From NCBI GenBank assembly GCA_011051825.1, contig DRKH01000325.1, positions 1-26,312 on the forward strand: a DNA stretch of 26,312 nt, given 5' to 3'. The stretch is from Desulfobulbus sp. GTDB lineage: Bacteria > Desulfobacterota > Desulfobulbia > Desulfobulbales > Desulfobulbaceae. Below the pieces are notes generated by a model, which was not told where the DNA came from, searched no databases, and saw nothing but the letters and a program-made list of their open reading frames with translations. Shown piece after piece: positions 6,916 through 14,397 of this stretch (the stretch's first letter is position 1; each line of letters begins with the position of its first letter). A program made the position numbers and the translations under genes.

Positions 6916-7198
6916 TTATTTTATCCCAACCCGTTCCTGAAAAGTCTTTTCACTGCTGTCCCCCGACACAGCAAAATCATATTCATGCAGGACTCTCCGC
7001 AGCTCTCTCAGTTGTCTGGCTACACCCTTGAGGTACTCAATGGTCTTTGTTTCCAGTTGAAAGCCGCAATATTCTTCATCATCCTTCTTTACAGGATTAT
7101 CCCAAGGGACTTCATTATATTATAACGATATCCTGTTCCAGCTGGTCTGCAAGGTAATTCAGATAAAATTCCTCGTGATTAACATGGCAGCCGCTCAT
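6916..7198 (-). pseudogene. Small gene split by a +1 frameshift, leader of the AAA-PIN-ligase operon
   Basis: A well-formed start (AAAGGAG, 7 bases, ATG at 7198) opens a frame of only 27 codons (MSGCHVNHEEFYLNY, then LADQLEQDIVII) ending at TAA 7115-7117. The +1 frame continues immediately with YNEVPWDNPVKKDDEEYCGF, QLETKTIEYLKGVARQL and RELRRVLHEYDF to TAA at 6916-6918, 10 bases before the AAA gene. That second half has no usable start codon, so the two parts look like one protein of about 93 residues. The junction is the AT-rich run GTTATAATATAATG. The protein looks helical and charged; no family is recognised. It could be an indel (pseudogene), a sequencing error, or programmed frameshifting. 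Confidence 0.6.
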
Positions 7199-7213
7199 TG
7201 TTTTTCTCCTTTA

Positions 7214-7277
7214 ACTTGTGCACTTGGTTTCGTACAAGTCATGCATGCCACGATACAGACTTGTGCAGTGTACAAGT
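7214..7277. promoter_or_regulatory. Cluster of ACTTGT/ACAAGT palindromic boxes (operator-like)
   Basis: Two inverted pairs stand just upstream of the small gene at 7198. One is ACTTGT (7214-7219) with ACAAGT (7234-7239). The other is ACTTGTGCAGTGTACAAGT (7259-7277). Both pairs carry a GCA after the left arm, and GTACAAGT ends both. On the minus strand the distal box overlaps TATACT (7275-7280), a possible -10. No regulator gene lies next to it, so the binding protein is unknown. Confidence 0.55.
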
Positions 7278-7327
7278 ATACATGTCCCATGTCCGGGAAA
7301 TGGAAATGTGGCAAATAACCATTGTGT

Positions 7328-9934
7328 CTATGCCTGTCCTTTACGTGTCATCCGAAGGGCATGGCGATAAATATCCGGGATTCTATAGCGGGATACACCG
7401 TCATCATGTTCCTCATACACAGATAAAATACCCACCTCAAGAGCTAATGGAATAAGATCTGATTGTCTTTCCAGATCACTAGCTGCAACCGGAGTGCGGC
7501 CAATTCTTTTAAGATTGTCGAGTAATGGTTCCAGCTCTTTAAACTCTTCTTTTAAGGCGCCAAGAGCCTGTAAGGACACTTCAGATAAACATTCGATTAA
7601 TGCTCGGGGACGAATAAGAGCTCTGGTATATGGCGAGCGCGCATGTGCATTTTTCTCCCAGGGAACAGCCTCATGAAACAGTTGCAGAAGATAGCGCGGA
7701 GTGTGATCTTTATTTCCGTCAGCCAATCGGGTCCATACCCAATTACGGGTAAAGGTTGTCTTGCCCCCCTTCATCCGTTCACCAACCAGGATATTCCAAA
7801 CAAAAAATACGTCATTTTCCGTCCAGGTATCCACTGGCCTGTCAGGGCTGGGGGCTCCAGAAAAGTCTTTTAGGAATTGCTTAAGTTCTTTACACAACAA
7901 TGCCTGTTTCAGTGCAACCTTCAGATATGTGGCTTTGTCAGACCATTTAAGAACCACCGAGCGGCCATAAAGATGACTTTTATTTTCAAAGTGTAATCCT
8001 TTCCAGATATCTTCACGTAACAAAATCTTAAAATGCAGATTTTGTAATGCCTGCCCCTGATCCATCAAGAGATCAAATAGACCTTCTATAGCATGTGTTC
8101 GGCGTACTCTATCTTCCGACGCACTGTTAAATCCTGTATCTAATCCATCAAAAAGCAAAAAAGTATCGGCGGTTGTGGAGTTGTCCAAATGCCTTAGCCA
8201 ATCGTTCAGCTCCAGTGGAGCACGGGAAGTTTTTGCAGTTTTCTCAAAAGCTGAGATGATATCCAGCTCAGATTCAAATGAGCATGTTTTTAAATATTCC
8301 GGCGTATAATCAGCCACATCCAGAGAACGAACGGTGGCTATATTGACATACAGTATCCAAAAATGACGCCATGACAATTCACTCTCTCGAATTACTTTTT
8401 CAATTTCTCTAAATCCGTCAGCCGTAATGATCCAGCTTCTTTGTTTCTTAAGTGGGGCAGGTGCATGAACAATTACAGAATCACCCCGTTCTGTGCTTTC
8501 CGATATTCGCCGAAAGATAGCAGTCTTCCCAGATCCTTTTCGGCCAAGTACCAGTGGAATATTTGTCGAAACAGCATCTTTGACGACTGTTGTTTCTACA
8601 AAACTCTCTATAAAATAACCTTGAGCTTCTGCTGTCCCTGTTGCAAAAGAAAGATTTTGTAAAATATTATCCTTTTCATTTTCCAGTGATCTTGCCTGTT
8701 GCTCTTCATTTTCAGATGGTAAAAACCGTTCAATCCAGTTTGCGACTGGTTCAAAATTTTTCCAGATAGTCGAATCCTGTAAAATATAATTTGAAGAGGC
8801 GATTTCGTCACGATATCGAACAAAATGAGTTAGTTCCCTTTCATCAAGAATCTCGCTATCCTCTCTATCTTCATTAACGCCGGACAACCAATCAGAGATC
8901 CACTCAAAAGACTTTACTTCATATTTTTTTTGTAACTCAGGGACGTTCGGCAGTGGAGATACCAGGAAACGCGGTTCCGGAGCCAAAGCCTGTCCGGATA
9001 TTTTCCTGCCAGTTCGGGAAGTCAGCAATCCTTGAGTCAAGAGTTCAGTTCCTAAACGGGCCTGGGGATGAGGAAAGAATGTAACAATAGCGATATCAGC
9101 TAAATCAAAAAGAAGCGGCCCGTTTATATCTGTTATTCCCGTACGGGCATCAAGCAGGATAACATCCGGTTTGAAAGGTAATTTTTCTTTTATTCCGGTC
9201 AAAAACAGTTTCAGGGGGTTACGTTCTTCCCTGTACCAGGCATCCGGCATTATAAAACGCAGCTTGCGTGCATAGTCCGCAGTTGTCCGCCCGGCAGGAA
9301 TTAAATAAATATTATCTGATTCAGGGACAGGAATTAAATGAGATGCAAAATCAGGTTCCTCTCCCTGATCTAATTCAACCAACAGGGACACAACTCCCTG
9401 AGACGAAGTAACCTCATCTTCGCATTTAAATAATGCCGCAAGACCTGGTGCTTCCAAATCCATATCAACACAGACTACTTTACGACGGTTTGCAGAAAGA
9501 AGATGGGCTGTATAGGCAAGAGCTGTTGACCTCCCGACACCGCCACGTAAAGAATAAAATGTTGCCACAATGGGTGGATCAAGATCTTCATCAAGATCTG
9601 ACGGAAAGACTGTTTTTTCCGTACTTCCAAGAGTCCCTCGAGCCAATGCTTCAGGCCATAAGGGAAGGCTCTCAACCTCAATATCACCCGGCAGGGTTCC
9701 AATCCACTCTCTTTCTTCAGGGGTAACTAATTCAACCCACTCAAGCTCTTCATTCTTTATCCCTGCGAGTACAACCTGAATCCGTTCCTTTTGAGAAATA
9801 CCTTCAAACCCTTTCGCAATAACGGCAACTTGCCACCCGCCGTAAGGATCTTTTTGGATAATAATTTTTTCAGGTGCAATATCCGCTTTTTCCAGATTGT
9901 TTTTCAGTTGTTGTTGTATTTCATCTCTTTTCAT
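7328..9934 (-). CDS. KGGVGR-type variant ParA-like ATPase fused to a second P-loop (Sll1717-like) domain
   Basis: About 868 residues from the ATG at 9934. That start overlaps the HEPN stop as ATGA and has AGGAG 6 bases upstream; the longer frame from 9973 lacks this. Domains: an N-terminal region of about 120 residues, then a MinD/ParA-like domain with the deviant Walker A SLRGGVGRS (about 128-136), CVDMDLEAPGLAAL and LLDARTGITD (about 260-269). A second P-loop, LGRKGSGKT (463-471), with Walker B FLLFDGLD (592-599), belongs to the Sll1717-like P-loop group. The C-terminus appears to end in a winged-helix-like segment (RYRIPDIYRHAL). Such two-ATPase proteins occur in predicted conflict systems beside effector genes; here the effector is HEPN. 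Probable role: sensor/switch controlling the HEPN RNase. Function is inference; the domain pattern is clear. Confidence 0.82.
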   Translation of the reverse strand: MKRDEIQQQLKNNLEKADIAPEKIIIQKDPYGGWQVAVIAKGFEGISQKERIQVVLAGIKNEELEWVELVTPEEREWIGTLPGDIEVESLPLWPEALARGTLGSTEKTVFPSDLDEDLDPPIVATFYSLRGGVGRSTALAYTAHLLSANRRKVVCVDMDLEAPGLAALFKCEDEVTSSQGVVSLLVELDQGEEPDFASHLIPVPESDNIYLIPAGRTTADYARKLRFIMPDAWYREERNPLKLFLTGIKEKLPFKPDVILLDARTGITDINGPLLFDLADIAIVTFFPHPQARLGTELLTQGLLTSRTGRKISGQALAPEPRFLVSPLPNVPELQKKYEVKSFEWISDWLSGVNEDREDSEILDERELTHFVRYRDEIASSNYILQDSTIWKNFEPVANWIERFLPSENEEQQARSLENEKDNILQNLSFATGTAEAQGYFIESFVETTVVKDAVSTNIPLVLGRKGSGKTAIFRRISESTERGDSVIVHAPAPLKKQRSWIITADGFREIEKVIRESELSWRHFWILYVNIATVRSLDVADYTPEYLKTCSFESELDIISAFEKTAKTSRAPLELNDWLRHLDNSTTADTFLLFDGLDTGFNSASEDRVRRTHAIEGLFDLLMDQGQALQNLHFKILLREDIWKGLHFENKSHLYGRSVVLKWSDKATYLKVALKQALLCKELKQFLKDFSGAPSPDRPVDTWTENDVFFVWNILVGERMKGGKTTFTRNWVWTRLADGNKDHTPRYLLQLFHEAVPWEKNAHARSPYTRALIRPRALIECLSEVSLQALGALKEEFKELEPLLDNLKRIGRTPVAASDLERQSDLIPLALEVGILSVYEEHDDGVSRYRIPDIYRHALRMTRKGQA

Positions 9935-10344
9935 CTGGGTCTCCTCTGGCGGCGAATTTGACTTGAAATCCATCCTGTAAGTTGCTTTGCAGCTTTTACA
10001 AGTTCGTCTGCAGGGTGAGTAAGTTCTTGATTGGTGTTTTGATATCGCAAGGCTGTATCCCAGTTATTGATAAAAAAAGCTTTTTCACCTGATTTATCTT
10101 TTAAATCAGCGCTCCTAAAACCTGCTGATCGCCATAATCCCTGCAGGTTATGTCCATCTTTTCCTCTGGTTGAAAAGGGACTGTTTGTCCTGCGTAAATA
10201 TGATTTCAGCATACATTCAACAGCATAACCTGCCATATAGACTGGCCCTATTGATTCACTACGACGTGGAAGCATGGCATCAGCATCGGCAGCCCGTTCC
10301 ATAGCTGTATCACGCCAATCGTGATATGTTTGTGGATCATTCAT
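9931..10344 (-). CDS. HEPN-domain protein (predicted RNase effector)
   Basis: 137 residues from the ATG at 10344. The helix YMAGYAVECMLKSYLRR (about 36-52) is the HEPN core, and RGKDGH (Arg60-x4-His65) fits the R-x4-6-H catalytic motif of HEPN ribonucleases. A C-terminal helix with Lys/Arg-rich end follows. Start choice: the ATG overlaps the stop of an upstream frame as TAATG and has GGGGG 8 bases before it; a GTG at 10383 would add 13 residues but has no support. The stop overlaps the ATPase start as ATGA, so the two are coupled. Expected action: cleavage of RNA once released by the ATPase. Some HEPN proteins act instead as nucleotidyltransferase-paired toxins (HEPN/MNT), but no MNT gene is adjacent. 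Confidence 0.82.
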   Translation of the reverse strand: MNDPQTYHDWRDTAMERAADADAMLPRRSESIGPVYMAGYAVECMLKSYLRRTNSPFSTRGKDGHNLQGLWRSAGFRSADLKDKSGEKAFFINNWDTALRYQNTNQELTHPADELVKAAKQLTGWISSQIRRQRRPR

Positions 10345-10556
10345 TAAGCATCCCCCATTCGTGTTACTGTCTGGTCGTACCACATGGGCAGTTTTGGGTC
10401 TTCTTCGAGGATTTTGGGTAGTATTTTTTCGGCAATGGTGATGATGGTTTTGTAGTCTCTGCTCTGCCAGGCGTTTTTGAAATATTTCAATGCTTGCGCA
10501 GTTTGATTTCCTTGCTACGTTTGATATCTCTGCTGTGCTTTCACGATGGCTTTAAT
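10344..10556 (-). pseudogene. Decayed 3' end of an unrecognised gene upstream of the HEPN gene
   Basis: The frame ends in TAA that overlaps the HEPN ATG (TAATG), like a genuine operon partner. It reads QTAQALKYFKNAWQSRDYKT, IITIAEKILPKILEEDP and KLPMWYDQTVTRMGDA, a coherent helical C-terminus. Upstream the frame is cut by TAG at 10515-10517 and by TAA at 10557-10559, although protein-like sequence (IVKAQQRYQT) continues between them. No start codon with a ribosome binding site is seen; a TTG near 10489 could allow about 48 codons. The parent family is not recognised with confidence. The reading is that a larger first gene was deleted and only its tail remains. Confidence 0.5.
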
Positions 10557-10652
10557 TTAGCTCGACATGGCTACACCATTGCAACTTATTGTTCTTCTTG
10601 TAAAAAAAGAAAAGAGGTCAAGTCTGCTTTTGCCTGTTCTTGGCAAATATAA

Positions 10653-10683
10653 AAGTCAACATAGTTCTACTAACTGTTGACTT
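10653..10683. other. Inverted repeat AAGTCAACA...TGTTGACTT
   Basis: The arms AAGTCAACATAGTT and AACTGTTGACTT pair over about 12 bases with one bulge around a 5-base loop. It lies between the FadL terminator and the HEPN operon, within the 10557-10776 gap that otherwise shows no gene. It could be an operator for the HEPN operon or an RNA hairpin. Confidence 0.4.
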
Positions 10684-10697
10684 CGATTCAAGGTACA

Positions 10698-10728
10698 CGC
10701 TTAAGATTGAAAAATCCAATCTTAAGCG
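10698..10728. other. Perfect 12-bp hairpin CGCTTAAGATTG / CAATCTTAAGCG
   Basis: The stem is perfect (10698-10709 with 10717-10728) around a 7-base A-rich loop. There is no T run on either side, so it is not a standard terminator. Together with the inverted repeat just before it, it forms a two-palindrome block upstream of the HEPN operon. Confidence 0.45.
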
Positions 10729-10776
10729 ATCCGGTATCGATCGTTCCTATGCACATTTCTACTTATTTTTAGACAT

Positions 10777-10807
10777 AAAAAAAGGGAACAGAAGATCTCT
10801 GTTCCCC
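10777..10807 (-). terminator. Intrinsic terminator of the FadL-family gene
   Basis: Read on the minus strand, the stem GGGAACAG/CTGTTCCC (10784-10791 with 10799-10806) is followed directly by a T7 run (10777-10783). It lies about 65 bases beyond the stop of the gene at 10871 and separates it from the defence island. Confidence 0.85.
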
Positions 10808-10870
10808 GTGTACAAACCACAGCAGCACAACCTGCTGTTGAACCTTCAATGTGCCTTCAGCCTTTCTCCC

Positions 10871-12100
10871 TTACAACTTGTACGATACTCCGATGGTGGC
10901 CACATGGGCTCCGGAGCCGGTGAACTCACCGTTGACAATCGAGTTCTCCGCACTGCGATCATCTTTATCCACATAGAGATAGCCAATGCCGACTTCCAGC
11001 TGATCGGTTGCCTGATAGCGAACTCCCAGTGAATACAGGTATGACTCGGAATCGGGCAGATCAAAACCCAGGCTCGAATCCGGGACCGGGGTCTCATCAT
11101 AGGCAAAACCGGCCATCAGGATAAAGGATTTTTTTGTATCCCAGGTCAGACCGATACGATAGGTATCGCTGTCGTCCCAGTTCTTGATCTTGGGCTGATC
11201 AAAGGCCGCGATCAGGATCGGATTGCCCAGCGAAACCGGATACCTGAAATCCAGGTTGTCATATTCGGACCAGTAGACACGATCATACTCCAGCTCAACG
11301 GTAAATTGATCGGCAAAGGTATAGGATCCGGCCAGGGCCAGAACCGCCGGCATGGGAACCGAAACCGCTCCAGGACCGTTATAGGCCCCGGGTCCGGCAG
11401 AGGTCGCAAGCTGAGCATCTCCTTCCAGCCCCAGGTCCACTTTGGAGCGATAGGTCGCGCTGAGATTCATCTCCTTAATCGGACGGGCGCTGAGGGCCAG
11501 ATTGTAGCCCCATTCCCAGGTGTCGCCATCCATATAGCGGCTGGCCGTTATTCCGGGGGCAACCTGACCAGCACTTCGCACCTTGGCATCTGCATAAACG
11601 GCTCTTACGCCCGCTGCCACGGAAAAGATATCCGTAAAGGTATAGGATGCGGAAGTCGCGAGTTCATAGGTCTTCAGGGTGAACTCTTCGGCAAAGGTTC
11701 TCGGATAGAGCTGGGGCCACTGCTTGGAGAGCCCACTGGGATAGGTCAGGGAAAGACCGATCCGGAAATTATTATAGTCTGGAGAGACAGCAAAAAAAGT
11801 CGGCAGGACAAAGTTCTCCTCCTCGGACTTCCCGTCATACAATGAGGTTCGGTTATCGCTATAGGTAATGGATTTCAGATTGATCCACTCCAGGTTTCCC
11901 TCAAGATAGCCCCGATCCTCGAGCCAGCCCATGTTGGCCGGATTAAAATAGGCCGCATCGGCGCCGGGCGTATAGGCGATATTGGCTCCGGCCTTGGCAA
12001 CGGAGTTCACGGACTGCTCCGGAATACGATATCCGGCCCCATATGCCGTACCACTGACAACCAGGGACGCGACCGCAACAAGGACAATTTTCTTTTTCAT
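10871..12100 (-). CDS. OmpP1/FadL/TodX-family outer-membrane transporter
   Basis: The product is 409 residues. A signal peptide (MKKKIVLVAVASLVVSGTAYG) is followed by AGYRIPEQSVNSVAKAGA, the FadL-type N-terminal hatch. DAAYFNPANMGWL contains the conserved N-P-A motif. The rest alternates short amphipathic strands ending ATIGVSYKL, as expected for a 14-stranded beta barrel. Length fits the family (about 400-450). FadL proteins let long-chain fatty acids or other hydrophobic compounds diffuse laterally through the outer membrane. A GGGAG lies about 12 bases before the ATG. The next gene upstream on the same strand is an acyl-CoA synthetase, which would activate the imported acids. A 9-bp palindrome at 12136-12167 lies in the promoter region. 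Confidence 0.92.
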   Translation of the reverse strand: MKKKIVLVAVASLVVSGTAYGAGYRIPEQSVNSVAKAGANIAYTPGADAAYFNPANMGWLEDRGYLEGNLEWINLKSITYSDNRTSLYDGKSEEENFVLPTFFAVSPDYNNFRIGLSLTYPSGLSKQWPQLYPRTFAEEFTLKTYELATSASYTFTDIFSVAAGVRAVYADAKVRSAGQVAPGITASRYMDGDTWEWGYNLALSARPIKEMNLSATYRSKVDLGLEGDAQLATSAGPGAYNGPGAVSVPMPAVLALAGSYTFADQFTVELEYDRVYWSEYDNLDFRYPVSLGNPILIAAFDQPKIKNWDDSDTYRIGLTWDTKKSFILMAGFAYDETPVPDSSLGFDLPDSESYLYSLGVRYQATDQLEVGIGYLYVDKDDRSAENSIVNGEFTGSGAHVATIGVSYKL

Positions 12101-12135
12101 CTCTTTTTTTCTCCCACTCTATTTGGTAGTTTGGT

Positions 12136-12167
12136 ATGGCTGAAACGCAGATCGGCCATTCAGCCAT
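12136..12167. promoter_or_regulatory. Perfect 9-bp inverted repeat upstream of the FadL-family gene
   Basis: ATGGCTGAA (12136-12144) and TTCAGCCAT (12159-12167) form perfect arms separated by 14 bases. It sits 36-67 bases before the ATG, just inside the palindromic repeat that ends the intergenic region. It could be an operator for a fatty-acid-responsive repressor or an mRNA hairpin; no regulator gene is nearby. Confidence 0.45.
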
Positions 12168-12181
12168 ATGCTTCATTAAAC

Positions 12182-12464
12182 GTAACCGTTCACCGGCACC
12201 CCACGGAGTCTGCGCTCGAAGTCTGCGCTCGAAGTCTGCGCTTATCTATCTATTTACCTCTCCGTCCGATCAAACCGGCTCACATAGGCCGGCTATCGGA
12301 GTCTCGTTCCTCGCTTACCCGGAGTCTCGTTCCTCGCTTACCCGGAGTCTCGTTCCTCGCTTACCCGGAGTCTCGTTCCTCGCTTACCTGAACAAATCCG
12401 GGGCACTGGTAAAGGATTACCACCTCAGGATTAGTGAACTATATTACTCTTGGTGAACGGTTAC
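12182..12464. repeat. Palindromic interspersed repeat, family 1, copy B (283 bp)
   Basis: The ends are the inverted repeat GTAACCGTTCACC (12182-12194) and GGTGAACGGTTAC (12452-12464). Inside are CACCCCACGGAGTCTGCG, a triple 13-base GCTCGAAGTCTGC unit, short TATC repeats, ATAGGCCGGCTATCGGAG and a 4x23-base tandem block. The copy at 16511-16800 is its inverted homologue. It occupies almost the whole gap between the FadL-family gene and the acyl-CoA synthetase gene; 12465-12521 holds nothing further. Confidence 0.88.
12297..12388. repeat. Tandem repeat, 4 perfect units of 23 bases, inside copy B
   Basis: Four identical units begin CGGAGTCTCG and end CTCGCTTACC (12297-12319, 12320-12342, 12343-12365, 12366-12388). 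Adjacent units join without spacer. The related tandem block at 16589-16683 has 24-base units on the other strand. Confidence 0.93.
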
Positions 12465-12521
12465 CATTAAACAAGCCGCCCGTTGCTTGACGGCAGCTGA
12501 AAAACACCCGGAAATACACCT

Positions 12522-14237
12522 CTACCCGGGCATGGTTTCCGCTGTATACAGATATCGTTTTATCTTGTGGGTCGCCGTTTTGATAAAGGGCTCCCGACGT
12601 TCAAGGATTCTCGACAACCTGGAGGTGGAAGGCAGTTGTTCATTAACTTCCGTTCTGATCAGTTCCAGTTGAGATGTAATATACACATGCCGCTGCTGCC
12701 TGCTCTGGCGGGCGGTTTCCTCATCAACAAGCTCATAGTCCGGATAGATCCAGGCCTCGAGCATACCCCTGTTTTCCACAACTAATGATTCCGTCACCAG
12801 GGGGTAGCGATTGAGTTTATGCTCGATAACTTCCGGATAGACATTCTCGCCGTTGGCAAGCACAATAACCGACTTGGAGCGTCCACGGATATGGAGGTTT
12901 TCCAGATCATCAAGAAAGCCAAGGTCACCGGTTTTCAACCAGCCGTCATCGGTAAAGGTTGCAATGGTCGCCTCCGGATCATTCCAGTAGCCCTGCATGA
13001 CATTGGGCCCTTTAACCTGAATTTCGCCGATACCTGTCTCGGCATCCGGATCGTTGATCCGCACTTGTACCCCGGGTACCGGCCTGCCGGCCGAACCTGG
13101 CCGGATGGTGTTATCGCCCTTGGGCCCGCCGGAAATAAGCGGGGCGGATTCGGTCATGCCGTAGCCGATCAGAAAGGGAAAACCGGCCTCGCGCAGAAAG
13201 GATTCAACTTCCGGATTCAGGGCTGCCCCGCCAATCCCCATGACCGCCAGCCGCCCGCCGAAGAACTGTTCGAGCTTTTTTCCTATCTTACGGTGGGTCA
13301 GGCGGCGGCCGATTGCAAAACGACAAAGCATGGAGAGCATACGGTTTTTCTCAATAATCGGCAGCACCCGCTTCTTGTAAATTTTTTCCATCACCAGTGG
13401 AACCACCAGCATGACATGGGGACGCTCAACCGCACAGAGCTTCTGCAGGACTGCCGGAGTCGGAGCCTTTCCCGCATAGGCTATCCGGGCACCCTTGATC
13501 AGAGGCATCAGAAACCCAACCGTGAATTCATAGGTATGGGCAACGGGCAGGACGGATAAAAAAACCGAACCCGGAGTAAGCACGATAACCGAAGCCGTTG
13601 CGTAGGCATTGGCACAGAGATTGGCATGACTGAGCATGACCGCCTTGGAAAACCCCGATGTTCCGGAGGTATAGAGGATAGAAGCCGGATCGTCACTGCC
13701 CACCTCCGGAAACTGCAGCTGCCCTCTGGCCAGATCCTGTGAAAAACGGGTTGCGGCGGCGGCCAGATATTCTGAGAACGTCTGCACCTTAAGCAGGCCG
13801 GCATCCTCAACATAGTCGTCAAGGGTGACAACGGTCGTCAGTTTCTTTTTTATATCGTAGATCTTGTCAATCTGGCGCTGGGTGAGGAATATACAGTCAC
13901 ACTCCATCTCAGTGAGGATATGATGGACATCGGCTTCGGGCAGATCCGGTAAAATCGGAACCGCCACCGCACCAAGCCTGACAATGGCCATATAGGCAGC
14001 ACACCAGTTATGGGAGTTTTCCGCCAGCAGGGCTACCCGGTCCCCCTGACCGACACCGCAGTCCCGAAGATGGGCGGCAAGCAGGAAGATGCGATCATGA
14101 AACTCGGCGTAGGTCAACGGTTTTTCCAGGGCCATGCCGATGGCGGCATGATCGCCAAACCGCTCACTGCTCTTGTCTATGAGTTGATTCAGGGTACCGG
14201 CCTGATGCTGCACTGCCGGCAGATTGCTCTCTGTCAT
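12522..14237 (-). CDS. AMP-binding long-chain acyl-CoA synthetase
   Basis: The product is 571 residues. The adenylation motifs are in order: YTSGTSGFSK (189-198, P-loop for ATP), GYGMTES (358-364), GWLKTGDLG (432-440, with the adenylate-ribose Asp438), RGRSKSVIVLANGENVYP (451-468, hinge) and the C-terminal catalytic lysine region TATHKIKR (554-561). The VLANGENVYPEVIE form is that of FAA1/FadD15-like long-chain ligases. The reaction is fatty acid + ATP + CoA to acyl-CoA + AMP + PPi at the inner membrane or cytosol. It lies upstream of, and in the same direction as, the FadL-family gene, with one palindromic repeat between them. Together they suggest uptake and activation of long-chain fatty acids. 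Substrate specificity is not read from sequence. Confidence 0.92.
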   Translation of the reverse strand: MTESNLPAVQHQAGTLNQLIDKSSERFGDHAAIGMALEKPLTYAEFHDRIFLLAAHLRDCGVGQGDRVALLAENSHNWCAAYMAIVRLGAVAVPILPDLPEADVHHILTEMECDCIFLTQRQIDKIYDIKKKLTTVVTLDDYVEDAGLLKVQTFSEYLAAAATRFSQDLARGQLQFPEVGSDDPASILYTSGTSGFSKAVMLSHANLCANAYATASVIVLTPGSVFLSVLPVAHTYEFTVGFLMPLIKGARIAYAGKAPTPAVLQKLCAVERPHVMLVVPLVMEKIYKKRVLPIIEKNRMLSMLCRFAIGRRLTHRKIGKKLEQFFGGRLAVMGIGGAALNPEVESFLREAGFPFLIGYGMTESAPLISGGPKGDNTIRPGSAGRPVPGVQVRINDPDAETGIGEIQVKGPNVMQGYWNDPEATIATFTDDGWLKTGDLGFLDDLENLHIRGRSKSVIVLANGENVYPEVIEHKLNRYPLVTESLVVENRGMLEAWIYPDYELVDEETARQSRQQRHVYITSQLELIRTEVNEQLPSTSRLSRILERREPFIKTATHKIKRYLYTAETMPG

Positions 14238-14372
14238 ATCGTTATCTAAAAACAGGGGCCAGGGGTTAGCGATTTCGGGCGAGTTGTTTCGTTACCGTCC
14301 GGAGTCTCACAGATAAGCGTAGACTTCGGGCTCGCTACCTGCCGGTGCTTAAAACTACGGAGCTAGTGGTCT

Positions 14373-14397
14373 TGTTACACCGTTCTCCGGTGTAACA
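14373..14397. other. Perfect 10-bp hairpin TGTTACACCG / CGGTGTAACA
   Basis: The stem is perfect around a 5-base loop, with no T run. It lies in the repeat-rich 14238-15222 gap, upstream of the acyl-CoA synthetase gene. The region around it (14281-14345) contains scattered family-1 words (CGGAGTCTC, AGACTTCGGGCTCGC) but no bounded copy. No gene is supported here. Confidence 0.45.

Noticed and set aside
7628..9970. Several short plus-strand frames across the KGGVGR ATPase gene
   Set aside because: They are shadows of the intact 868-codon gene and lack ribosome sites or protein-like sequence.
12297..12388. Possible CRISPR array
   Set aside because: The units are directly adjacent without unique spacers and no cas gene is nearby.
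12131..12456. Two plus-strand frames with repeated VSFLAYPESRSSLT
   Set aside because: They are translations of the 23-base tandem repeat; amino acid repetition comes from the DNA repeat and no ribosome site precedes them.
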